Assembly (NCBI RefSeq): GCF_000203935.1
Contig: NC_008577.1
Location: forward strand, 2,170,001-2,234,000
Origin: Shewanella sp. ANA-3
GTDB lineage: Bacteria > Pseudomonadota > Gammaproteobacteria > Enterobacterales > Shewanellaceae
Reading direction: 5' to 3'
Length of the DNA: 64,000 nucleotides
A program made the position numbers and the translations under genes. The notes below the pieces were generated by a model. That model was not told where the DNA came from. It searched no databases and saw only the letters and a list, made by a program, of their open reading frames with translations. Below are positions 57,512 to 64,000 of the stretch, in pieces. Numbering within the stretch: position 1 is the stretch's first letter; the number at the start of each line of letters is the position of its first letter.

Positions 57512-58648
57512 TTATTCCTCCAGCGGCTTGGCAAAAATACTGGCGACGGCGTGGGCTCCAATGCCGACGACGGTCGCGCCTAAAATCACCGCACCGACTG
57601 TGTCTGCGGTAGCATCCAATCCATGGAGTAGTTGACGGCCAAGGGGTTTTTCAAAGTCGGCCATATCATCCCAGAAGTTAGGTTCTGAGCAGCCCATACA
57701 ACCGTGGCCCGCTAACACTGGCCAGCTGGTATGGTGGTTAAAGCGCTCTGTAGGACAGTTGTTATAGGTATAAGGTCCTTTACAGCCCACTTTGTAGAGG
57801 CAGTAACCTTCCTTCGCTCCGTGATCGCCAAACTCTTCAACGAACTCACCGGCATCGAAACGGCCGCGGCGTTCACAGTTATCGTGCACCCGTGCGCCAT
57901 AGGCCCATTTAGGACGATTAAACATATCCAGCGCGGGTAATTTGCCGAACATGATGAAATACATCAGGGTGCCGACGATGTTTTTCTCACTCGGTGGGCA
58001 GCCACCTAAGTTGATCACAGGCTTGCTCACGACTTCGTGTACCCCTTTCGCCCCTGTGGGGTTAGGGTAGGCGGCTTGCACGCCACCAAAGGAAGCGCAG
58101 GTGCCCACAGAAATAATCGCCGCGGCGTCTTCGGCGGCATGCTTGATAATTTCTAAGCCGGTATGACCTTTACAGCCCACGGTTAAGAAGCTGCCGTTAT
58201 TAGCGGTCGGTACGGCACCTTCAACGGCGAGTAGATAACGGCCCTTGTAGGTTTCAAGAGCGTGCTCGAGGTTTTCCTCTGCTTGCCAGCCGGCAGCGGC
58301 CATTAAGGTTTCGTGATATTCCAACGAGATATGGTCGAAGATCAGCGAATCTAAATTAGGCGTATCGGCGCGCACTAAGGATTCAGAGCAGCCAGTACAT
58401 TCGGCCATGTGTAACCAGATTAAGGGTACACGGTCGGCCAGTTCGGCGGCTTCGGCAACTAAGTTACTAAAGGGCAGCGGTAGGGCGAGCATGCCCGTCA
58501 CCATGGCGCTCCACTTCATAAAGTCACGACGAGTGATGCCGTGTTGTTGTAATTTTTCGATTAATGTTTGCTGTTGACGGGGAGCGAGTTGGCGCAGTGC
58601 GTCTAAGCGCGCCTTTCCCTGTTCATAGAGGGCTGCATGTGTGTCCAT
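57512..58648 (-). CDS. hyaA: [NiFe]-hydrogenase small subunit HyaA
   Basis: 378 residues. The Tat signal RRDFMK is at 40-45, followed by a hydrophobic stretch; the preformed HyaAB dimer is exported with it. The proximal cluster motif is ECTGCSE and the later block GTCASFGGVQAA. Both positions where O2-tolerant enzymes have extra Cys are Gly here, so a standard O2-sensitive proximal cluster is expected. The distal and medial ligands are in CKGPYTYNNCP and HGCMGCSEPNFWD. A C-terminal membrane anchor is present (TVGAVILGATVVGIGAHAVA). AAAGG precedes the ATG. Confidence 0.98.
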   Translation of the reverse strand: MDTHAALYEQGKARLDALRQLAPRQQQTLIEKLQQHGITRRDFMKWSAMVTGMLALPLPFSNLVAEAAELADRVPLIWLHMAECTGCSESLVRADTPNLDSLIFDHISLEYHETLMAAAGWQAEENLEHALETYKGRYLLAVEGAVPTANNGSFLTVGCKGHTGLEIIKHAAEDAAAIISVGTCASFGGVQAAYPNPTGAKGVHEVVSKPVINLGGCPPSEKNIVGTLMYFIMFGKLPALDMFNRPKWAYGARVHDNCERRGRFDAGEFVEEFGDHGAKEGYCLYKVGCKGPYTYNNCPTERFNHHTSWPVLAGHGCMGCSEPNFWDDMADFEKPLGRQLLHGLDATADTVGAVILGATVVGIGAHAVASIFAKPLEE

Positions 58649-58732
58649 GGGTCAACCTTTTTGTTATTTGAATGTAAATTGGTAAGGGTTTACATAATTG
58701 ACACTGCCAGTTTAGGCCTTAGGCGACACAGA

Positions 58733-58754
58733 ATTCTTGATGCATATCAAGAAT
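58733..58754. promoter_or_regulatory. FNR-type site upstream of hyaA
   Basis: TTGAT-GCAT-ATCAA at 58737-58750 matches the FNR consensus exactly and sits in longer 10-bp arms (AATTCTTGAT / ATCAAGAATT). It is about 85 bp upstream of the hyaA start and 250 bp before the divergent thioredoxin-like gene. FNR (EtrA in Shewanella) would activate hya without oxygen. Confidence 0.8.
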
Positions 58755-58998
58755 TTTCAAGAGATGTGATGAAACTGATTTTGACATTTAATTAACATGA
58801 TGCAGATCTAATTTCGATTTTGCTAATGGGACAAAATGTCGCACTTTTAACCTTTTTTCTGTTGCAGCTCACTTTGCAATCAATTGATACGGCAAACAAT
58901 AACCGCCAACGCGAGCTTAAATTTATTCTTCTACAGTTTAAGCAAACCTTAAGATTCAGTTAATAAATTCAAACGCAATTGTGATGGATGGACCTAGT

Positions 58999-59466
58999 AT
59001 GAAAAAACTCTTGTTGTTACTCAGTTTGTTAAGTCTTGGCGCCCAGGCTGCACCGTCGCTGGAGCATCAGGTGTTTGATGCAAATAACCAAAGTGTTTCC
59101 TTGACTGAGTTTAAGGGCAAAGTGGTCTACGTCGATTTTTGGGCGTCTTGGTGTGGTCCGTGCCGTAAGTCTTTCCCTTGGATGAATGCGATGGCGCAAA
59201 AGTATCGCGAGCAAGGTTTAGCCGTGGTGGCGATTAACCTCGATACTGATAAGGCGCTCGCCGATGAATTTTTAAAGCAGGTGCCAGCGACTTTTACTGT
59301 GCGTTTTAACCCTGAGGGTGATGTAGCACGAAGCTTTGATTTACTGGGCATGCCCAGCAGCTTTATGTTCAATCGCCAAGGCGAGTTAGTTAAAAGCCAT
59401 GTGGGCTTTTACCAAGACAATGCCGCCGATTATGAGCAAGAACTCATCAGTCTGTTGAAGGAGTAG
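58999..59466 (+). CDS. TlpA/ResA-like periplasmic thioredoxin
   Basis: 155 residues with a signal peptide (MKKLLLLLSLLSLGAQAA) and a thioredoxin fold with the active site WASWCGPCRKSFPW near residue 48 and the cis-Pro in LGMPSSFMF. It should reduce disulfides or cytochrome/lipoprotein cysteines in the periplasm. The ATG at 58999 is chosen since the signal peptide begins there (GTG and ATG lie 15-18 bp upstream). It is the first gene of a cluster with DUF4266, DUF3570 and ApbE genes. Confidence 0.9.
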   Translation: MKKLLLLLSLLSLGAQAAPSLEHQVFDANNQSVSLTEFKGKVVYVDFWASWCGPCRKSFPWMNAMAQKYREQGLAVVAINLDTDKALADEFLKQVPATFTVRFNPEGDVARSFDLLGMPSSFMFNRQGELVKSHVGFYQDNAADYEQELISLLKE

Positions 59467-59469
59467 TGT

Positions 59470-59691
59470 ATGCGTAAAATCGCCTTGATTGCCGTTTCGT
59501 TGATGATAGTGGGGTTAACTGGTTGCTCAAGCTTAGGGGTGCAACCGTGGGAAAAGGGGCAATTCGCCCGCGCCGATATGGCGCTCGATAGCGAAAAGTT
59601 AGACCAAGCATTAGACGATCATATCTATTTTAGTAAGGAAGGCAGCAGCGGCGGCCGTGCGTTCGCGGGCGGCGGTTGTGGCTGTAACTAG
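59470..59691 (+). CDS. DUF4266 small lipoprotein
   Basis: 73 residues with a lipoprotein signal (IVGLTGC, Cys19), the DUF4266 core (VQPWEKGQFARADMAL, LDDHIYFSKEGSSGG) and a C-terminal Gly/Cys tail GGGCGCN. Function unknown. The Cys-rich tail could be the substrate of the thioredoxin-like protein encoded 3 bp upstream, or bind metal; this is inference. Confidence 0.9.
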   Translation: MRKIALIAVSLMIVGLTGCSSLGVQPWEKGQFARADMALDSEKLDQALDDHIYFSKEGSSGGRAFAGGGCGCN

Positions 59692-59784
59692 CCAGTATTG
59701 CTTGAACAGGTTGTGCCATAGATTTTCGTTTTTATTCGGTTTTTAGTCTAAATAAGTTTCAGTGATATAAAGGTGTTGTCAGCC

Positions 59785-61131
59785 ATGACAAATAATAACA
59801 ATAAGTTAGACTCAATAGCCCCACAAGTTCTCCAAGCTAAACCGCAGACTAAACACATTGCTAGTGCCTTGGCTTTAGCCAGTTGTGGCTTGTTTGTCTC
59901 TAATGGTCACGCCTCTGAGCTTGCAAAAAATGCCGATGATTGGAAAGTCGATGCCGCGCTTATGTATTACGGTGAGCAAGACAGGGTGCAGGCAATCGAA
60001 GCCATTGGGACGGCGCAAAAAAACTTTGGCGACGACAGTGTGTTGGATTTAAAACTGGTGGTCGACAGTTTAACCGGTGCTTCGGCTTCAGGCGCGGTAG
60101 CCCAAAGCGACAGCCAAACCTTTACCCGTCCTTCCGGTAATGGCCAGTATAAAGTGGCGGCGGGTGAGACACCGCTCGATGATACCTTCCACGATACCCG
60201 AGTACAGGGCAGTGCTAACTGGTCACAGGCGCTTAATTCCGATTGGAAAGTCAACGGCGGCGTCTATGGCTCTAAGGAATTCGACTATATGTCGATGGGC
60301 ATCAATGCCGGGCTAGAACGTGGTTTTAACAAGGACAACACCACGCTGTTTTTAGGGACGTCTTACAGCTTCGATGTGGTTGATCCCGTGGGTGGCAGAC
60401 CCGTGGCCTTATCCTCTATGGCGATCCGCGATAACTTTACCACGGATGAAGCCTATCGCGCGGCATTCGATGCGACTCGCCAAACGAGCAGCGATGATAA
60501 ACAAACCGTCGATTTGATGTTAGGTATTACCCAAATATTGAATCAGCGGTGGTTATTGCAGGCGAACTATGGATTATCCAGTGTCAGCGGCTATTTAACC
60601 GATCCCTATAAAGTGTTGAGTGTGGTGGACAATAACGGCACCACTGAGGACATAGTCTACGAGAATCGCCCCGATTCGCGCCTGAAACACAGCTTTTATG
60701 TGATGACCAAAGGCGCACTCGATTCAGGTGTTGTGGACTTTTCCTACCGCTATAGCACCGACGATTGGGATTTAACTTCGCACACCTTAGAAACCCACTA
60801 CCGCTATTACTTTAGTGGCAATTTCTACGGGCAATTGCACTTACGTTATTACCAACAGTCGGCGGTGAATTTCTATCAGCCGTTCCTGCTTGCCGATACG
60901 CCGCTACCCGAGTTTGCCAGTGCGGATTACCGCATTGGTGATATGAGTGCTTATACCATAGGGGTTAAGTTTGGCCACCGTCTGTCAGGCGGCCATGAGA
61001 TGACGTATCGCTTGGAATATTACCAACAGGATCCGAAAAACAATGGCACAACGATCCCTGGCGAGCTGCAAAACTACGACTTGTTCCCAACCCAAAAGGC
61101 GATAACGGCGCAGTTTAGTTATTCATTTTAA
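59785..61131 (+). CDS. DUF3570 protein, probable outer membrane barrel and ApbE target
   Basis: 448 residues. A long N-terminal export signal (hydrophobic HIASALALASCGLFVSNGHA) is followed by beta-rich, Tyr-rich repeats of an outer membrane barrel ending in Phe (ITAQFSYSF). Near its start is DSLTGAS (residues 94-100; 60064-60084), which fits the D-x-x-[TS]-G-A-[TS] motif to which ApbE attaches FMN. The apbE gene is next. It could therefore be a flavinylated envelope protein; no experiment is known to me. The ATG at 59785 is chosen over a GTG at 59773 that overlaps its AAGG. Confidence 0.87.
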   Translation: MTNNNNKLDSIAPQVLQAKPQTKHIASALALASCGLFVSNGHASELAKNADDWKVDAALMYYGEQDRVQAIEAIGTAQKNFGDDSVLDLKLVVDSLTGASASGAVAQSDSQTFTRPSGNGQYKVAAGETPLDDTFHDTRVQGSANWSQALNSDWKVNGGVYGSKEFDYMSMGINAGLERGFNKDNTTLFLGTSYSFDVVDPVGGRPVALSSMAIRDNFTTDEAYRAAFDATRQTSSDDKQTVDLMLGITQILNQRWLLQANYGLSSVSGYLTDPYKVLSVVDNNGTTEDIVYENRPDSRLKHSFYVMTKGALDSGVVDFSYRYSTDDWDLTSHTLETHYRYYFSGNFYGQLHLRYYQQSAVNFYQPFLLADTPLPEFASADYRIGDMSAYTIGVKFGHRLSGGHEMTYRLEYYQQDPKNNGTTIPGELQNYDLFPTQKAITAQFSYSF

Positions 61132-61167
61132 AGGTATACTCTGTTACTGAGCCGTAAACAAAGTGCA

Positions 61168-61195
61168 TCAATATGGGACATGTTGCCCATATTGA
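61168..61195. repeat. inverted repeat between the DUF3570 gene and apbE
   Basis: TCAATATGGG and CCCATATTGA form perfect 10-bp arms around an 8-nt centre containing ACATGT. It lies 33 bp before apbE; no T-tract follows, so it is a hairpin or an operator rather than a terminator. Confidence 0.6.
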
Positions 61196-61228
61196 GCGTT
61201 ACGCGAAGTACAGAATAAGGATACGAAG

Positions 61229-62131
61229 ATGCCAGCAGTTTCCCCTAATGCGCCTTATCGACTCGTGCGCCGTGATTGGGGATTTTTGGGCGAGTTTAGG
61301 GCCATGGCGAGTCCCTGTGAGCTATTGATTGCCAGTCATGATGAAGATATCGCCTACGATATGCTCGATATGGCGGCCCGTGGGGCGCGAAGAATCGAGC
61401 AAAAGTACAGTCGTTTTATTGAAGGCAATTATCTATGGCGTTTGAATCATGCCGATGGCAAACGGCAGTCAATCGATGAAGAAACCTGGCAACTGTTGGC
61501 TTTTGCGAAACAATGCTTTGAGTTAAGTGATGGGCTATTTGATATTTCGGCCTGCCCGTTAATGCAAGTGTGGCGTTTTACGCAGGACGCCAAGATGCCC
61601 GCCAAAGCGGATATTGAGGCTGCGCGAGCCTTAGTGGGATTTGCGCGTATTGAGTTTAATTCCCAAGAGTTGCTGATGCCCCAAGGCATGCAGCTCGATG
61701 TTGGCGGTATCGCCAAGGAATATGCGGTCGATAGGGTCGCCTATGAGCTTGCCGAGTCCTATGCGGGGATCTCGGTATTGGTTAATTTTGGTGGTGATAT
61801 CGCCTGTCCGGTGGCCAATGCTGTGCCTTGGCAGGTAGGGATTGAAGATCCACATCAGCTTGACCATGCCGCCAAAGTGCTTGCCATCACCCAAGGCGCC
61901 TTAGCAACCAGCGGTGATACACGGCGATTTATTGAAGTTGATGGCAAGCGTTATGGGCATATTGTCGATCCGCGCACTGGCTATCCGGTAAGTGGGGCGC
62001 CGCGCTCGGTGACAGTTCTTGGGCCAAACTGCGTCACCGCAGGCATGTTGGCCACCATGGCCATGTTACAGGGTGAGCAGGCCGAAGCCTTTTTAGCCGA
62101 GCAATCGGTGCAATCTAGTATTTTTCGATAG
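61229..62131 (+). CDS. apbE: FAD:protein FMN transferase ApbE
   Basis: 300 residues. It moves FMN from FAD to a Thr/Ser of exported proteins using Mg2+. Family blocks are GLFDISACPLMQVW, LDVGGIAKEYAVDRV, VNFGGDIAC and the metal-binding HIVDPRTGYPVSGAPRSVTV. There is no signal peptide or lipobox, unlike many ApbE proteins, so it may act in the cytoplasm or be exported in another way. The likely substrate is the DUF3570 protein encoded upstream. Confidence 0.94.
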   Translation: MPAVSPNAPYRLVRRDWGFLGEFRAMASPCELLIASHDEDIAYDMLDMAARGARRIEQKYSRFIEGNYLWRLNHADGKRQSIDEETWQLLAFAKQCFELSDGLFDISACPLMQVWRFTQDAKMPAKADIEAARALVGFARIEFNSQELLMPQGMQLDVGGIAKEYAVDRVAYELAESYAGISVLVNFGGDIACPVANAVPWQVGIEDPHQLDHAAKVLAITQGALATSGDTRRFIEVDGKRYGHIVDPRTGYPVSGAPRSVTVLGPNCVTAGMLATMAMLQGEQAEAFLAEQSVQSSIFR

Positions 62132-62141
62132 GGCATTATCA

Positions 62142-62801
62142 ATGCGTATCATGTTAGTGGAAGACAACGAGTTATTAGCCCAAGGGATCTGCTTGAGCCT
62201 TGCCAAAATGGGGATGCAGGTCGATCACCTAAGTAGTTATCAGCAAGCATTAGTGGGCATTAAGAATGAAACCTTTAGCGCCATAGTGCTCGATTTAGGC
62301 TTACCCGACGGCAATGGTAAGGAGCTACTTAAAGCGTGGCGGGCAGAGGGCGTGTCGATTCCGACCATTGTGCTCACGGCCAACACGGATTTTGATACCA
62401 AACTTGAGTGCCTCGATATCGGCGCCGACGATTATTTAGGTAAACCCTTCGATGTGCGTGAGTTAGCCGCGCGCATTCGGGCGATCGTCCGCCGGCAATA
62501 TGGTCTGGATAATAACAGCTTGAATATCGGTGCATTAAGTATTGACCTCAACACCCGTGAGGTGAGTTTTCGCGATCAAAATGTGCCGCTATCACGTCGG
62601 GAGTTTCAGCTACTACTCGAACTGGCGCAATCCGCTGGCCGAGTGTTAACTCGTAATCAGCTAGAGCAGTTAACCTATGGCTGGGATGAGGTTGGCAGCA
62701 ACTCGATTGAGGTCCATATCCACCATTTACGTAAAAAGTTAGCCAATGACTTGATTAAGACCGTACGCGGCATTGGCTATACCCTAACCGAAGTCAATTA
62801 A
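62142..62801 (+). CDS. OmpR-family response regulator
   Basis: 219 residues. Receiver domain with acidic pair Glu7-Asp8, phospho-acceptor Asp51 (VLDLGLPDG), Thr in VLTANTD and Lys in YLGKPFDVREL; winged-helix DNA-binding domain about 125-219 (LSRREFQLLLELA, SNSIEVHIHHLRKKL, VRGIGYTL). It resembles QseB/PmrA. It starts 10 bp after apbE, so it is probably co-transcribed and may regulate this cluster. Its kinase follows. Confidence 0.95.
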   Translation: MRIMLVEDNELLAQGICLSLAKMGMQVDHLSSYQQALVGIKNETFSAIVLDLGLPDGNGKELLKAWRAEGVSIPTIVLTANTDFDTKLECLDIGADDYLGKPFDVRELAARIRAIVRRQYGLDNNSLNIGALSIDLNTREVSFRDQNVPLSRREFQLLLELAQSAGRVLTRNQLEQLTYGWDEVGSNSIEVHIHHLRKKLANDLIKTVRGIGYTLTEVN

Positions 62802-62914
62802 CCTGAAAATTAACGCGAGAGTCAGGATTTAAGTGACAAACTCGGCGTTTATCGGTATTTAGTAACAGCCTTTTAGGCATGTTTACTCTCACCATAAACG
62901 ACGGGGACTATGGG

Positions 62915-64000
62915 GTGAATCGACTCAAGGTGCTGGATGTGTACTCATTACGTTTGTTATTAACCTTGCTGATGCTCTCGGGGATTTCGGTTTCCGTGGG
63001 TATTTCAAGCTGGTTCAGCACCCGGGATTCTAAGCATCAAATCGAAGAGTTATTTGATGCGCAAATGCTGCAAAGCGCGAAAATGCTTGAGCTTTTTTAT
63101 CACGATGAGGCGGAATTTAAAACGCCACAAGAGCTGCCGCAAGTTCTCCATGTCCCCGATAGCCAGATCAGTACCTTTGCTCAAAAGGCCGATGCATTAA
63201 AGCTGGCCTATGAGCACAAACTCGCATTTCAGATCTGGAGCGAGGCGGGGCAAGCGCTGGTGTTTTCAGACAATATCGGCCGACAACCCATAACTAAGTT
63301 TGTTCAAGGCTATAGCAAAAAAGTGTTTGAAGGGGAGCTGTGGCATGTGTTCAGTTTTTTTTCGGTCAAACACAAAGTCTGGATAATCACAGCCCAGCAA
63401 GATGAAGTGCGCCAAGAGCTGGTCTCGCAAATTATGCACAATGCCGTAATCGTGCCGCTGATCGTTGTGCCCTTGACCTTACTTATCGTCAGCTTGCTGT
63501 TTTACATCTTGTTCCGGCCGTTGAAGTCCTTCGAGCGCGAGTTAATGGCACGCTCGCCTAACGATCTCACGCCGCTCACTATGTCACTGCCTAAGGAGCT
63601 TGTGCCTGTGCGCCGCGCGCTAAACCAATATATCAGCAGCATTGCGCACTTTATTGCGAGGGAGCGTCGCTTTAGTGCCGATGCGGCCCATGAGTTAAAA
63701 ACCCCCTTATCCGTGATTAAATTACATCAACAGGGGTTAGAAGGTTTAGTGGGCGAGGGTGATGCGGAGCGTATTCACCTTGCCGCTATCGATGCCGGTG
63801 TGAAGCATATGAGTCACACCGTTGAGCAACTTTTGTTGCTTGCGCGGGTCGATTCGATTGCCGAACTCAATGTGCAACCTCATCTGTTACTGCCAATGGT
63901 GGAAGATGCGCTGAATCAGCTAATGCCACTGATCACCGACTATGAATGGCAAATCGAGATCGATGCGGCATTAACGCTCAACTGCGATCGGTTTTACCTG
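62915..64000 (+). CDS. sensor histidine kinase, partial (runs off the window)
   Basis: Open frame of 362 codons to the window end. Two membrane segments (about 13-33, LLLTLLMLSGISVSVGISSW, and about 180-203, VIVPLIVVPLTLLIVSLLF) enclose a periplasmic sensor of about 140 residues. The dimerisation box FSADAAHELKTPLSVIKLH carries the phospho-acceptor His259. The ATP-binding domain is cut off. GTG at 62915 (GGGGA upstream) gives the usual VNRLKVLDVYSLRLLL start; an in-frame ATG at 62879 is also possible. Partner of the preceding response regulator. Confidence 0.93.
   Translation, partial: MNRLKVLDVYSLRLLLTLLMLSGISVSVGISSWFSTRDSKHQIEELFDAQMLQSAKMLELFYHDEAEFKTPQELPQVLHVPDSQISTFAQKADALKLAYEHKLAFQIWSEAGQALVFSDNIGRQPITKFVQGYSKKVFEGELWHVFSFFSVKHKVWIITAQQDEVRQELVSQIMHNAVIVPLIVVPLTLLIVSLLFYILFRPLKSFERELMARSPNDLTPLTMSLPKELVPVRRALNQYISSIAHFIARERRFSADAAHELKTPLSVIKLHQQGLEGLVGEGDAERIHLAAIDAGVKHMSHTVEQLLLLARVDSIAELNVQPHLLLPMVEDALNQLMPLITDYEWQIEIDAALTLNCDRFYL

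Overview
The window is about 64 kb of gammaproteobacterial chromosome and looks like Shewanella. The main reason is the gene neighbourhoods: a periplasmic [NiFe]-hydrogenase cluster (hyaABCD plus hyp genes and an extra HypF-like protein), a complete his operon with a polyhistidine leader peptide, pheST-ihfA followed by an LpxM-type acyltransferase, adhC-fghA with a divergent LysR regulator, and ydbH-ynbE-ydbL. The genus call is inference from content and recalled gene order. No rRNA, tRNA, CRISPR array or intact transposon was seen.

Layout. 1-5.2 kb is accessory-looking: the cut-off end of a HEPN-type protein, a PPP-like phosphoesterase with a small Cys-rich partner, a tiny orphan gene, a possible insertion-sequence scrap, then an SOS-controlled mutagenesis operon in which the UmuD partner is a single chain carrying two UmuD peptidase domains. 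5.3-10.9 kb holds a DUF938 methyltransferase, a PuuB-like FAD oxidase and the glutathione-dependent formaldehyde pathway (adhC, fghA) with its LysR regulator. 11-13.3 kb has a secreted trypsin-like protease, a broken second copy and a small lipoprotein. 13.4-18.7 kb carries ydbL/ynbE/ydbH (envelope lipid transport) and an aromatic amino acid permease. 19.3-27.3 kb is the his operon, hisL-hisG-D-C-B-H-A-F-IE, all on the minus strand.

27.7-29.9 kb is a set of small unknown genes, one preceded by a 9-bp tandem repeat that encodes an MMQ-repeat leader ORF. 30.2-36.8 kb holds yoaA, a free-standing half-MreB-like protein, a Fur-controlled TonB receptor and a chemoreceptor with a sigma-28 promoter. 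37.3-42 kb is pheS-pheT-ihfA-lpxM; the 3' part of pheT and most of ihfA differ in codon use from the rest.

42.1-58.7 kb is devoted to [NiFe]-hydrogenase: hyaA-hyaB-hyaC-hyaD, a divergent HypF paralogue and hypF, then hypB-C-D-E-A. A block with a YdeP-like molybdoenzyme, fdhD and a LysR regulator lies between hypF and hypB. HyaAB would oxidise or evolve H2 in the periplasm and exchange electrons with the quinone pool through HyaC. The Hyp proteins build the NiFe(CN)2CO centre, and HyaD clips the large subunit. An FNR-type site lies between hyaA and the next, divergent cluster.

59.0-64 kb encodes a thioredoxin-like protein, a DUF4266 lipoprotein, a DUF3570 protein with a candidate flavinylation motif, ApbE (which attaches FMN) and a two-component system whose kinase runs off the window. 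Together they suggest an extracytoplasmic flavin redox module. The most unusual items are the tandem UmuD, the HypF paralogue, the half-MreB protein, the DUF3570/ApbE module and the MMQ-repeat leader.
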